DNA of 64,000 bases, taken from NCBI GenBank assembly GCA_011033025.1, contig WFMF01000073.1, forward strand, positions 124,001 to 188,000, read 5' to 3'. Below are positions 51,501 through 60,345 of the stretch, piece by piece (positions within the stretch are counted from its first letter, which is position 1; each line of letters starts with the position of its first letter). The notes below the pieces were generated by a model. That model was not told where the DNA came from, searched no databases, and was given only the letters and a program-made list of their open reading frames with translations. Position numbers and translations under genes: made by a program. The DNA is from Beroe forskalii. Its lineage: Eukaryota; Ctenophora; Nuda; Beroida; Beroidae.

Positions 51501-53708
51501 GGCGTTGTCACCTGCTGATTGCAGTTCTTGTCGTTGGGTTTGGGTTCGTTGTTGCAAGCAGGAAACCTAGAAATGTTAGGGTAAATTACAAACTTCTATT
51601 ATAATTAGCATGGAAAGACCTTTGAAAGGTAAACGACCAGAAATGTGAAATTCGTGGCAATTACTTACTGCCAGCTATCCGATACAATTTCGATTCCCAG
51701 TATCTCTTAAATTTCAATTTAATCCCTGTAAAGTCCTGTTTAATTCCTGTTAGATTAATTCCAAGTTTCCTGTCTAATCCCTGCTAATCCCTGCTAATTC
51801 CTGTTAGATTAATTCCAAGTTTCCTGTCTAATCCCTGCTAATCCCTGCTAATTCCTGTTAGATTAATTCCAAGTTTCCTGTCTAATCCCTGCTAATCCCT
51901 GCTAATTCCTGTTAGATTAATTCCAAGTTTCCTGTCTAATCCCTGTTCTAATCCCTGCTAATTCCTGTTAGATTAATTCCAAGTTTCCTGTCTAATCCCT
52001 GCTAATCCCTGCTAATTCCTGTTAGATTAATTCCAAGTTTCCTGTCTAATCCCTGCTAATCCCTGCTAATTCCTGTTAGATTAATTCCAAGTTTCCTGTC
52101 TAATCCCTGTTCTAATCCCTGCTAATTCCTGTTAGATTAATTCCAAGTTTCCTGTCTAATCCCTGCTAATCCCTGCTAATTCCTGTTAGATTAATTCCAA
52201 GTTTCCTGTCTAATCCCTGTTCTAATCCCTGCTAATTCCTGTTAGATTAATTCCAAGTTTCCTGTCTAATCCCTGTTCTAATCCCTGCTAATTCCTGTTA
52301 GATTAATTCCAAGTTTCCTGTCTAATCCCTGCTAATCCCTGCTAATTCCTGTTAGATTAATTCCAAGTTTCCTGTCTAATCCCTGTTCTAATCCCTGCTA
52401 ATTCCTGTTAGATTAATTCCAAGTTTCCTGTCTAATCCCTGTTCTAATCCCCTCTACTCGCCTCCTCCTCGAGCTCCTTGCACCTCTCGTTCCTCTTTGT
52501 CAGCTGGTGTTGCAGGGTGTTTATCATAGACTCATCCTCCTCCGTCACCTTCACCAGATCACGTTGTAGCAGCAGGAACTCCTCGTTACGGCTCTCACTG
52601 TTCAGACTCATGTCTGGGAAAGGGTCAGACATTAGAACATATAACTTGAAACATTGAAACTTATCATAAGGTTATAAGAAACTGGAAGGAGGGTATCAAA
52701 AGGTGTCACAAACAGTTCGAAGGTGATGAGAATTTTAGCGATACTGTCCGACAATTTAAAACTCTTACAGTTAGGTCAAGCATTTCAACTAACTTCTTCA
52801 ATCTAAATTCGCTTGTTTTCCTCACCTAACTGCTGCTGCTTCAGCTTGGCTATTTCCTCGTTCAAGTTTATGATCTCATCCATCAGCTCACTGACTTTCT
52901 CTGCCAAGGCATCCTCATTGGCTCTCGCACCATCTCGTTCTTGTAGGAGCAGTGCTATCTGGTCATTGCTCGACAAACTGAAAGGATTGAGGGATAGATT
53001 AGTATCCTTTAGTCGCACTTACTTCTGAATCAAATTTAATTTCTTCCATTTTAATCAAAAAAGATTCTTATTCATGATTCGTATATCGAAGAAATTAATA
53101 CTTCTGCAAATCTCTTTCGCTCTGTACTTTGTCCTTGAATGTCTTCAATTCTTCTTCCAGCCTCTGCTGCTCCACTCGACTATGCTGTTGCACACTGTTC
53201 AATCTTGCTTTGATTGTAATAACTTCTCCTGTTAATAAATAACGGATTGAATGATGAAATTGAATAATTAATACCAACTTTGAAAATGCATATTCCATTT
53301 TGATACGATATTTTGAAATATATTCCATGTAATCAAACCTTCCTTCTCAATAGCTCTAGCAATAGCCTTTTCATACTCAGTCTTCCTAGTATGAGCATGG
53401 CTAATGAGGGCATGGATGATTTCATGGTAAGGTTCGTTTTGAAGGTCACTGTGCTCGTCTAAAAGTAAATCCTCGACTGTGCTTCTCTGAAATTTCAAAG
53501 AATATTTCATATGGCAGGGAGTTCCAATCCTACTATCAGTGATCGAGAATTCATATCAAATCAATAATATGCAACTCTTTTGATTTCGTGTTATATTCAT
53601 AATTCTAACCTCATTAAGATATTGCCTCTCTGATGCTTTGAGCTCATTAACTTGCTCAAACAACAATTTGTTTTCCAATAAGACGTCGGTTATATCTTCA
53701 CCCGCCAT
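27563..53708 (-). CDS. Very long coiled-coil protein, 36 recognised exons, family not assigned
   Basis: Translation starts with MAGEDITDVLLENKLLFEQV at 53708 and ends at 27563. Exons (high to low): 53708-53610, 53486-53339, 53228-53102, 52977-52826, 52613-52458, 51566-51462, 51163-51059, 50750-50619, 50405-50292, 49467-49430, 48402-48273, 38439-38359, 38153-38049, 37791-37708, 37530-37410, 37295-37219, 36716-36614, 35724-35540, 35364-35278, 35027-34958, 34746-34613, 34430-34311, 34080-33937, 33841-33788, 33732-33634, 33219-33116, 32931-32812, 32622-32537, 32394-32142, 31881-31792, 31071-30997, 30866-30782, 30501-30394, 30250-30192, 30047-29944, 27930-27563. All junction phases agree except 52458/51566, where a small exon is probably missed. 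The ~1,400 residues are almost wholly Glu/Lys/Gln/Leu heptads (for example KELEEEA, EKLKAAEGKIQEQETEAS), ending in a Ser/Pro-rich tail. No catalytic or membrane segment is seen. A centrosomal, ciliary or Golgi scaffold role is likely for such proteins but is inference. It hosts three tRNAs and two protein genes in its introns. Confidence 0.85.
28108..29328 (-). CDS. Secreted papain-family (C1A) cysteine protease, intronless
   Basis: The 406-residue precursor has a signal peptide (1-17), a propeptide to about residue 162 and a mature domain beginning near PPKSFDWR. The catalytic set is present: Q181, C188 in GSCW, H345 in THAVVIVGY and N361 in KNSWGDKWG. The segment between Q181 and C188 is one residue longer than in papain, and the usual cysteine three before the nucleophile is Ala185. 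Its normal partner in the GCxGG motif is also gone (TTGG, residues 232-235), so one conserved disulfide appears lost as a pair. C221 and C267 probably form the other. It has no introns and sits entirely inside the last intron (29943-27931) of the coiled-coil gene on the same strand, so it needs its own promoter; a TATA-like box lies upstream. It is likely an extracellular or lysosomal/digestive endopeptidase. Confidence 0.92.
   Translation of the reverse strand: MSPIHVFVIFCFTTLCSGSDLNFDDYDYSFDPQAYRNPGKTDYHIDLDTLIDWALSSPSALSNVYWHYRAEHEISHEDHETTERLKLFRQFLVEIKELEGRVEWKAGITLMSHMTQCEKELMESGNVTDFLDSHKHGDGECNEYRRRPDEVDDEGNVLLARAPPKSFDWRAIGAVTPVKKQAKGAGSCWTFAAVTPMEGQMKALNRDKEVPDLSTQELTDCVYYGHGAKYFTTGGHAHHAWDWIIKEGRIGYSAEIPLRYHGNFGGCSYGTWARNALDDYDVVLRDIYFIPTDLNANKRNLWMEIYLFSPVAVAINTVGSNLKKYKGGPFDPKTSECERDAPPTHAVVIVGYDPTYYYIKNSWGDKWGADGYVWWVRQLGGRDCSLYCWMNYPIMKRKTKKELLEE
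29382..29388 (-). promoter_or_regulatory. TATA-like box of the protease gene
   Basis: TATAAAA on the minus strand lies 54 bases upstream of the protease ATG, within ACTATAAAACT. The spacing allows a short 5' UTR. The same DNA is intronic for the host gene. Assignment is by position and sequence only. Confidence 0.45.
30502..30635. repeat. Minisatellite of splice-acceptor copies (~23-bp unit, six acceptors)
   Basis: On the minus strand the unit reads ATTTCTTGACTTCTCCCTCCCAG with small variations. The copy next to the coiled-coil exon 30501-30394 is the real acceptor; the exon also begins ATTTCT. Five further CTCCCAG|ATTTCT copies lie upstream in the intron. Confidence 0.85.
30884..30950. promoter_or_regulatory. 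Three X-box-like (RFX) motifs in tandem
   Basis: GTTACCTTGGCAAC (30884-30897), GTAACCATGACAAC (30913-30926) and GAAACCATGACAAC (30937-30950) resemble the 14-bp X-box bound by RFX factors (GTTRCC-AT-GGYAAC type), with decreasing quality. They lie in an intron of the coiled-coil gene. Function is not shown by sequence alone. Confidence 0.35.
31160..31790. repeat. Foldback repeat in an intron of the coiled-coil gene
   Basis: The two halves are imperfect inverted copies: 'cagcttctggagc...ttgcccgtaatatcctgaaa' against 'tttcagaatattacgggcaa...gagccccaaaagctg'. It ends directly at the donor of exon 31881-31792 and is related to the repeat at 2285-2770. No coding content. Confidence 0.55.
34800..34865. 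repeat. Short dispersed repeat with CGGTTCGGTTAACC
   Basis: 'accggtacttcggtttcggttcggttaacc' closely matches 'actggtattttggtttcggttcggttaacc' at about 39285-39320 in an intron of the nested gene. It is a small interspersed sequence of unknown origin. Confidence 0.45.
35944..36015 (-). tRNA. tRNA-His (GUG)
   Basis: On the minus strand the 72-base gene has the acceptor stem GCTGCGA/TCGCAGC, discriminator A, D arm GTCTAGTGGTTAGGAC, anticodon loop TTGTGGC with GTG anticodon, and T arm CAGGTTCGAATCCTG. A run of five T follows as a pol III terminator. It is one of three near-identical copies within 640 bp, all sharing about 20 bases of 5' flank (CGATTA[C/A]TCGGCGCGAA type). It lies in an intron of the coiled-coil gene, same strand. 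Confidence 0.97.
36262..36333 (-). tRNA. tRNA-His (GUG), second copy
   Basis: The 72-base sequence matches the copy at 35944-36015, including discriminator, anticodon GTG and the downstream T5 run. The conserved 5' flank shows that the copies arose by recent local duplication including regulatory DNA. Confidence 0.97.
36506..36577 (+). tRNA. tRNA-His (GUG), third copy, opposite strand
   Basis: The same 72-base tRNA-His lies on the plus strand, followed by CTTTTT. Its 5' flank, cgattaatcggcgcgaa, matches that of the second copy, so a duplicated unit was inverted. Copies two and three form a head-to-head pair 172 bases apart. Confidence 0.97.
37025..37190. repeat. ~22-bp tandem repeat with GTCTTCAGAAGAC palindrome
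   Basis: Several irregular units of 'gaagaccttttctgtctt' occur just downstream (minus strand) of the donor at 37218. Each contains the inverted pair GTCTTC/GAAGAC. Confidence 0.6.
38160..38245. repeat. Degenerate TGACACC tandem units next to an acceptor
   Basis: On the minus strand three to four diverged copies of 'ctgacaccactt' precede the acceptor of exon 38153-38049 (itself 'ctgacaccacttcag'). Related units occur at 35455-35515 and in the large array at 48415-49420. Confidence 0.55.
38766..47986 (+). CDS. Secreted protein of unknown family, four exons, nested antisense in the coiled-coil gene
   Basis: Exons are 38766-39008, 39332-40288, 42381-43235 and 47631-47986; junction phases 0, 1, 1 are consistent. 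The product is about 803 residues: a signal peptide (MHLRILLPLLLLTSPQPILG), then a large mixed alpha-helical ectodomain with scattered cysteines (for example ENDQCSSY, CELCSCLGK, LERCDSCSR) and a Lys/Arg-rich C-terminus (KPKTKKTKKVK, KRRRKKKDD). No known domain was recognised and no membrane helix is seen, so secretion or ER retention is inferred only from the signal peptide. Exon 2 needs one extra base near 39598 to stay in frame: the frame changes between SSRERK and AGFQYGSFLYKNRQ, most simply by a lost A in GAGAGAAAG. This could be an assembly error or a real lesion. The gene lies wholly in the 48272-38440 intron of the host gene, on the other strand. Confidence 0.8.
40525..42410 (+). repeat. 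45-bp minisatellite made of splice-acceptor copies, ~42 acceptors
   Basis: The unit is a stretch of exon-3 start (GTATTCCCTACCACCTCC then TGCCCACC) joined to TAAAAGTGTCTTCTCCCAG. About 42 CCCAG|GTATTC junctions lie between 40533 and 42380, with one to three substitutions per unit. The last junction (42380/42381) is the exon 3 acceptor of the nested gene. Because 45 is divisible by three and the unit lacks stops in some frames, ORFs of up to 566 codons appear on both strands; these are artefacts of the repeat. Confidence 0.92.
43244..47389. mobile_element. 4.1 kb element with ~0.7 kb terminal inverted repeats
   Basis: The left end, TAGTCTGGTGACTTAGTACAAA, and the complement of the right end, TAGTCTAGTTACTTAGTTCAAA, are followed by hundreds of matching bases (caccgtgatcctttagttttg, GACCACGCCC motifs, 'atggccatgtttatatac'). 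TAT occurs immediately outside both ends, suggesting a 3-bp duplication. The subterminal parts carry diverged ~150-bp repeats around 'atgccctaaaatgatcagga'. The centre contains a non-LTR reverse-transcriptase remnant. The element fills most of intron 3 of the nested gene and starts eight bases after its donor. Confidence 0.75.
45050..46490 (-). pseudogene. Decayed non-LTR retrotransposon reverse-transcriptase C-terminal region
   Basis: In several broken minus-strand frames the translation shows the thumb and C-terminal phrases of non-LTR reverse transcriptases: CNEWGLTVNLEK, then VLVFNKTGRKLKA, a YC*LGITFNLSG stretch with an in-frame stop, ALKRSIDIWSLKTKSLFRLF, FIAPVFTYGCPVWFYES, WGDTSRAP..IQTIKQ, and ITKLRGSYHQLNCETGRY. 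At least one frameshift and several stops are visible, and the endonuclease and catalytic palm are absent. It is an inactive fragment inside the long-TIR element. Confidence 0.8.
48415..49420. repeat. ~16-bp minisatellite ACTGGTGTCAGGGTAA, about 55-60 units
   Basis: Units read (A/T)ACTGGTGTCAGGGT(A/T) with frequent variants (GAATGC, GGTTC). The array lies in the intron between exons 49467-49430 and 48402-48273 of the coiled-coil gene. ORFs of 94 and 134 codons across it are repeat artefacts. Confidence 0.9.
49806..49819. promoter_or_regulatory. X-box-like motif GTTGCTAGGGCAAC
   Basis: It is nearly a perfect inverted repeat, with one mismatch to the RFX consensus form GTTGCC-AT-GGCAAC in each half or spacer. 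It lies in an intron of the coiled-coil gene. This is a weak call. Confidence 0.25.
51715..52450. repeat. ~55-bp minisatellite, about 13 units
   Basis: Units contain 'gattaattccaagtttcctgtctaatccctgctaatccctg', with two alternating subtypes differing by TTCTAATCCC. The array begins directly at the donor of exon 52613-52458 and fills most of the intron. The one unresolved exon junction of the coiled-coil gene spans it. Confidence 0.9.
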
Positions 53709-55701
53709 TCCAGCTTTTCGTGGGTCATGCAGTATGGTGCATCCTTGATAAAACAATCATCCTAAATATTATTTTGAGCAAATATTCTGCAGAAATTGTG
53801 CAATTTGTTATTGCAGATTGACCATGCAATAGGATTGCTATTGCAGTAAATTGAATTGTAGAGTCACACTACACTTAATTCCTTAGACTTCTGATATGGC
53901 CATACCACCAACTCCTGATATTTTTAACAAACTATTGATGGATAAATATATGATATATATAATTGTCACGTGGAGGCCACAGTTAATATGTCTGCAGTAA
54001 GAGGTCAAGCACCAAAAGGGTAGCCAATATACATAGCTATGTTATACATTTCCTGCAGTTTTTGCAGACCCTAGTTCATCTTCCCATTTTACTGGCTAAT
54101 TATCATCATTTGATAGTGACAAAAATGGCTAATGATAACAGTTGATAATTTCTCTGTATCCTTCAGAAGTTTTCAAGGCAATAAGGTGTATTGAACCCAG
54201 CTTAATAAATTGTCCAGGACCCCATTCAGTTAGTCAGTACATTGCAGGTAACAAATATTATGCAGGCAGAAGATTCCAGCTTTCCAGCACAAATTTATTA
54301 CTTGACACACAACTTTTACTTAGGGAAGGAGTCAATGATATATTGTGCTATGTTTTCTACAGTTCATCATTGATTCCAGCTTTCCAGCACAAATTTATTA
54401 CTTGACACACAACTTTTACTTAGGGAAGGAGTCAATGATATATTGTGCTATGTTTTCTACAGTTCATCATTAAGTAAACAGTTAGGCTTAACACCTACCT
54501 AGCCTATTGAAGACACTGGAAGTAAAAGTTCGTTAGTGGCTACCAGCTATGATATACATATCTGCTGTTATTCTGAATTCATTAGATCTGGTATGTGATG
54601 TTTTGTTATGGGGGTTGATAAGCAGTCTATCCTTATTAGACACGTGCCTCCACATGCCAAGGATAACTTTTTATTCTATCCCCAAAGTTCTCCATTTCAT
54701 TTATTAATTTTTGTACATACTATTTGTCAGCATAGATATGCTTGTAGCATTGATTTGAACTATTTGATATTAATTCATCTTATTTATTTCACTGACTTAG
54801 ATATGATTAGACTTATATGTAAACTCATCATCATTTATTGATATTTTCATGCAGCTCTTACAACTAATCAAACAGCTTAAACACTGCAAAATGGTAAGTT
54901 ACTGTTGTATAGAGTTGTGTCTGCAATTTCTGGTATCTAAAGTAATAGTATCAATAGTAAGTTACTGTTGTATAGAGTTGTGTCTACAATTTCTGGTATC
55001 TAAAGTAATTGAAGACTCCTTTTAGCCTTTTCAAGTGATCTGCACAAAAACATGTTAAATATTCAGAAATGAAGTCAGCCAGGATGCAGGGGATGCTCCA
55101 CAGACCACATCCCCTTGAATTTGGCGTGCGCCTTGCATCCCTCTGAGAGAATTGTATCCTCAACCATTATTGGTACAATTGGTGGCTCAGCATCTGATAA
55201 AATTTGGTATGCATAGCCAAGAATCCTGGCTTTATGACTGAAAATATTAGTACTTTTGATAACTACTCAAGGAAGCCACACACATATAAATGGACATGAG
55301 CTACAATCTATGTAAGCAATGAACCACAACTAATTGACATGATCAAACACATATGCTGCATGCCTGCCTACTTTATCTTTTCAGGCACTGGGCCATACAG
55401 GAAACCACACCTTCAGGTTTATAGCAATTATTACCAGCTTAGTTTGAGAATTATGCAAACCACCTTACATAGTCATCAGCAAAGCTTCTTAAGTGAGGTA
55501 TTAAGTTCTATAGTAAACAATAAGAACCTACATAAAGAAGAGGAAAAAAAAGAAAAGTAAGAAATGGTCAGCCATGTTATAGTTAGGTTCATAAGAAACT
55601 AATTAATTACAAACAACAATTGCCTTCAGTTAACACACAAGGCAAAATTTGAAATTTTCAATGACTATTGACTATCCTATTGTAGCAAGTTGATTCAAAC
55701 C
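53709..55701. other. Intergenic region between divergent genes, with local duplications
   Basis: No exon was recognised. A 100-bp perfect-looking tandem duplication occupies 54272-54371 and 54372-54471. A second, ~64-bp duplication ('gtaagttactgttgtatagagttgtgtct') lies at about 54893-55007. The region should contain the promoters of the coiled-coil gene (minus) and the Ly6-like gene (plus). Confidence 0.5.
54272..54471. repeat. 100-bp tandem duplication
   Basis: The block starting 'gattccagctttccagcac' and ending 'ctacagttcatcatt' is present twice in direct orientation with almost no differences, indicating a very recent duplication or an assembly artefact. Confidence 0.85.
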
Positions 55702-57509
55702 ATGCAAGTTCAATGGTTAATGCTTTTGCTGGCAACGCCTATTGCTGGACAAAAGATGAAGTGTGTTCAAACTGATGATGGGACTGGTGAAGGCACAGAT
55801 TGCCCAACCAATTCTTATCAAAAATGTAGTCAGGTGAGAGCCAATTTACTACCTAATAATTATTTGGTAATGATTTTGCTCATCATCGTAAGAGATGCTA
55901 CCAATAATAAAACTTAGATGGATTTGAAACCTTTGGTATGTCAAATAAAATGTTTTATGAAGCCTTTGTCTGAATTTAAAGATAGTTATTACCATAATCA
56001 TCATTTCAGCCAGTATTTGCAGAGTACACAGGAATGCCTGAAGGAATAAAATACAAATGTGGGCGCTGTTCTGAGGATACAGATGGAAAAACTTGCAAAA
56101 CATGCACAGCAAGTGCTGAAGGTTTGTCATTCAAAATTCTGAAGTAAAAAAGATGTCACACAATTAGTATTGTAAACAATGAAGAAAATACAAATTGATT
56201 TATTTGATCAAACTGTCATTGATGATAAATAAAAGTAATGAGTAATTTGTAATTAGTAAAATTAAAGTTTATTGTAACTATCAATTAAATCTTTCAAGAC
56301 CACATCAATATTTTCATTAGATGAACCATCTGCAATTAAAATTGGTTTATTAAAAATTAATTCAGGGCCATGTAACAAGCCGGATCAAGAGATTGGTGAG
56401 CCGTTTGGTTGCTTTGCATGGTCATGGGGTGAAGAAAGTGGCAAGTGGGAACAAAGCAAGGAAGCATCAAAGTGTTATAGACTGAAAAGCACAGGGATCA
56501 AATGCAATAAGTTAGTGCAATATTATTTGTTCTGACATGATGCCCATGCCATTTAGATCAGTACTGACATAAATTCTAAACAAGCCCTTGCAAGGGCTTG
56601 TTTAGAATTTATGTCAGTACTGATCTAGTCTCTTCACCTATATTTAAGGTTAAAACCCGGTATTGGTTTGAAACAGAGTAATTGAAATTAAAAGGTTGAA
56701 CATGTACATCCTATGGTGGCTTTGCCAGACGTTGTCTGTCCCAGTCCTTCGCGCGCGCAGGGGGCCAGGCAACGCCTGGCAAAGAAAAGTCACAAAAGCC
56801 TCTTCTCTGAAGAGACGCGCTTGCGCGCGCAAAATAAGGCTCCGTAACATGGAGTAACCAGAGAGTTATACGTTATCGAACGATTTCTTTGTCTGCAACC
56901 CGTTGGCGTCAGCTTAATACTTCCTAAGCCCGCATTGAATTCTTACGAAATTCTGTACATGTTTCAAAGGCCGACGCGACACGACAAGGGAATATATACG
57001 TCGCTTTGACAGGCGCGTACACACACTTATGCGGGCTTAGGAATTGCTTGCGCGCGTTTTTTCCAAGTGCGAAGCCGCCGCGAACGGATATACAGGGGAT
57101 CCAGAGCATTGCAATATTGCACGAAGCATGGGAAAGTGCTTTAAACTGAAATAAAAGATAGCCCAAGCCCGGTGTAAAGTCAACGTCGAACAAAAAATAC
57201 CAAGGGAGCCGCGCGCGCAGAATCTGTTATCGGCACTGGATAAAATGAGTGCAGCATCTTTGGCTTTCGCTCCGAAACTTATTTGTAATTGTGTCATTTT
57301 TCCTAGGCCGGGTACAAATGCAGAGAGTAAAGACTCCTACACACCAACAGCAGGAGGCTGTGGCCCGTGCGCACAGACTGCCGAAAAGGAGGGACAAAAA
57401 TGTGCTGGAATGTGAGATGAACAACTGCAACAACGCTGCGTACGACATGAAAATTTCTATTTTCCTTTTCATGGGACTTCTGCTGAGTGTTTTTATCACC
57501 ACTTTCTAG
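55702..57509 (+). CDS. Cysteine-rich Ly6/uPAR-like protein, probably GPI-anchored, with a frameshift in the last exon
   Basis: Exons are 55702-55833, 56010-56121, 56366-56510 and from 57307; phases 0, 1, 2 match at every junction. The protein has a signal peptide (MQVQWLMLLLATPIAGQ) and Cys-rich segments MKCVQTDD, KYKCGRCSEDTDGKTCKTC and CGPCAQTAEKEGQKC. In the phase-consistent frame exon 4 stops at 57413-57415. The +1 frame then reads CEMNNCNNAAYD, the usual Ly6 closing CN motif, followed by a hydrophobic C-terminus (MKISIFLFMGLLLSVF) ending at 57509, typical of a GPI-attachment signal. Removing one A in GGAATG near 57410 would join them, so a sequencing error or a recent null allele is likely. 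A role on the cell surface is inferred. Confidence 0.75.
56554..56627. repeat. 74-bp perfect palindrome without spacer
   Basis: Two 37-base arms meet at CAAGCCCTTG|CAAGGGCTTG with no mismatch. It lies in intron 3 of the Ly6-like gene, right before a change in base composition (GC-rich, GCGCGC motifs from 56740 to 57230). Confidence 0.9.
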
Positions 57510-58060
57510 ATTTTTATCGCCAATTTCGTAGCTAAAAGGGTTATTATGCAGTTTTATTTAAATAGTTACAACTTACATATTTCAGAATATTTTCAAAGTT
57601 TAATCAAATTTGATAATGAATTTACCCTCTACTTGTTGAGCAGTTGCATTTCTTCCTCACATTTTGTTACCACTTCACAGCTGACATGTGACAGTAAACA
57701 TGTCTAGCTGTGGAAATGTAAAGGGTGAAATTGGGCCCAAAAATACTAAGGGCCAAGGGGAATGGTGTAGAACAAACAGAAACGACGATATCTTAGAATC
57801 TAAATTATAAATGCTAACTCGATCATCACATTTCTCACATTATTATTACATATTTCAACGTCCATGAACACAAATCACATTGTATGGTTCGGGTCAGTAA
57901 ACAATACGACTATTAACCCCTCAATGGGCAGGGTCAGTGGGAACCCAGATTGAGTTTTAGCAAATTATAATAAATTATACCCGAAAAACGAGAGCTTCAT
58001 TTCATTTAGACTGGGATTAAATTTGTTCCGTATGATAAAAATGTCACAAGACAACTCATG
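57510..58060. other. No gene recognised
   Basis: AT-rich flank downstream of the Ly6-like gene. No coding or RNA signal is seen. Confidence 0.4.
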
Positions 58061-58150
58061 ATTCCACTTCCAGTACATATGTCATCACAGATACGAGACA
58101 CTTTCAGAAGGATAATTCGCAATGACCCAGCAGATTTAAAATTATCAGGT
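58054..58150 (+). CDS. Candidate first exon of an unknown gene
   Basis: An ATG followed by an open frame (MIPLPVHMSSQIRDTFRRII, then RNDPADLKLS) runs to a GTAACT donor at about 58151. The peptide looks protein-like, but no following exon was found before the eIF4G gene, so this is tentative. Confidence 0.25.
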
Positions 58151-58399
58151 AACTTTCATAATCACCAAAATTTTTAAATTTCAAGACTCAGAATTCTTAA
58201 TTTCAATTAAATTGAACCATATATTAAGCACATATTCATTGTTGATCGTCTATCATGTATCATAGTTATATTAATTAAGTCCTCGTAAATTCAAATGATT
58301 GGAATTGATAGGTACACGTACAAATAATAAATTAGTATGCATACAAAAAACAACCTAGCAATGAGAAAACATAACTGTGATATAGTCACGCATGAAATT

Positions 58400-58550
58400 A
58401 GCCGACTGATTACGCCGCGCAATGCACTGGTATCTTCCAAATGCTGACAATATAAGACCACACAACTGGTGAAAAATATCAGTATATTGTCAGCATTTGG
58501 AAACACTCCGAATCTAAACATTGCGCGGCTCAACCCGCCCCTTATTTCAC
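58400..58550. repeat. Inverted repeat, MITE-like
   Basis: TTCCAAATGCTGACAATATA pairs with its complement about 40 bases later, and an outer pair GCCGCGCAATG/CATTGCGCGGC extends the structure. Another inverted pair, 'aaaatgtactttcat'/'atggaagtacacttt', lies at 58680-58725. Confidence 0.6.
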
Positions 58551-59808
58551 AAGTGTTAACAACACGATATTATTTATAAATACTATATTGTGCCAGCACA
58601 ACCTATCCAAATGATATACCGGGTGGTTTCCACACATTTTGCGGTGCACACTAGAGTGCGCGTCACGGCTAAATGCTGAAAAATGTACTTTCATCACGCG
58701 CGCGCAATGGAAGTACACTTTTCCACAAAACATGCTGAAACTGCTGCGTATCCAAACCAGATGAGAAGTCCCCCGTGGCTGGCAATCCACCCGATCCAGC
58801 CCCACACCAAACCGGGTGGATTCAGATCCAGCAGCCGAGGGACATACCATGAACAAGGGTACACGGTTCAGGGAGATATTACACGCATAATTCATATATA
58901 TAATTTGGCACTTATATAATTAATTATTATACTTATTAATTATTACACTTCGAGCTCAATTAATCCGCTTTTGGAGTAATATGGCCCCACTCGGAGTGCC
59001 GACTGTTTTAATCAAAATCAAATTATTAAAATCTTGCTATTATTTTTACACGGAAGTTGATAATTCGGATCATTATTTCAATTGTACTGGTAATTTAATT
59101 TTCTGTAAAAATTTAATGTTCTTTCTAGGGTAGGTAATATATTAAGCAACCAAAAAACCTTAACACAGACTGTGAAGTCACTCTTGTCACCAGGGTCAAG
59201 GAATGTTCGGTACAGTGGATTCTGCCAAGTTATAATCAATAGTTAAGATCGTTTGCCAAATACCATTGGTCAAAAAGTAGTGACTGTACAGCTTTCGTTA
59301 AAAGTTGGCAATCCAAACTCTGCAATCGTTTTACTACAAAAAGTAATGATATCAGATCATTTGTTCTTGTTATTCTAGTTTAGGCGTGATGCTAGTAAAA
59401 TTCATCAAGGGAAGCGATATCAAAATAATTCGATAAAAAAGTGAATTCATTTCTATCATTGTGGAGAACAATTGCAAGAGTTCCGACCACCAATCGTCCA
59501 CACAGTAAAAGTAATTTTCCAAGCATCATTCCAAGATAATATTATCACGAATTAAACTTCACCAATCTTGAAAGAGTACCCATCACACATTAGCAATTAT
59601 CGTGATTTATGAATACAACGCACGAATGAAGTAGCAGATATCAGATGAGAATGAAGTCAATATACATATTATCAAGTTACAGAATTGAAATCACGCTGTT
59701 AGCTTTATTCGTGCGCAGCATAAGAGGAGAAAACACTGGGGTACATGCAATTATTGGACTGAAAATACACCTTTAAAGCACAAACGTCAGAGAATCATCA
59801 AACATATC

Positions 59809-60016
59809 AGTCCGGTCGAAAATAGAATCGGTCACCAGGTTACTAATTTGCAGTTGTGCTTTTATTTCGATTCATTAAGCTCCAGGAGTCACCAAACCAG
59901 AATCTGGCCGGTTTATGACTCATGGGACCATAATGAATCGAAAATAAATCACCTTGAAGTCATTGCTGCAAGTTAGTTCCCTGATTCGTAAAAATTAGTC
60001 TATTTTCGACCGGACT
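59809..60016. mobile_element. 208-bp MITE with 18-bp perfect terminal inverted repeats
   Basis: AGTCCGGTCGAAAATAGA at the left is repeated as its exact complement at the right end. Flanks are AT-rich ('catatc' and 'atatac'), so the target duplication is uncertain. No coding capacity. Confidence 0.75.
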
Positions 60017-60177
60017 ATATACATCCCGAATGTGTTATGTTATAATATTACCCATTCTTTACTAGTATAAAAGTTGACGGAAAGCAACATTAAATAAAAA
60101 TCTTGATACAAACAATAATACAAGCACTGCCGTGCGCTTCAAATGTTAAAATGGTTCTCAAACAGTTTTTTAATTTA

Positions 60178-60345
60178 CGGTGACAGTTTGAACTGCAGTT
60201 TGCACGTCTTTAGTGTGCGCAACTTAAGTTTGCACGGCGTAGAGTCATGTTATATTCATGTCTATTCGCCGCATAAACTTAAGCTGCGCACACAAAAGAC
60301 GCGCTAAGTGCAGTTCAAAATGCCACTGTCATTGTGCCTGTTCTG
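60178..60345. repeat. Long imperfect hairpin, ~60-base arms
   Basis: 'gacagtttgaactgcagtttgcacgtctttagtgtgcgcaacttaagttt' style sequence on the left is matched by its complement on the right (AAACTTAAGCTGCGCACAC, then AAAAGACG, GCAGTTCAAA, CACTGTC), with a ~25-base loop. It is probably a MITE. Confidence 0.65.
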
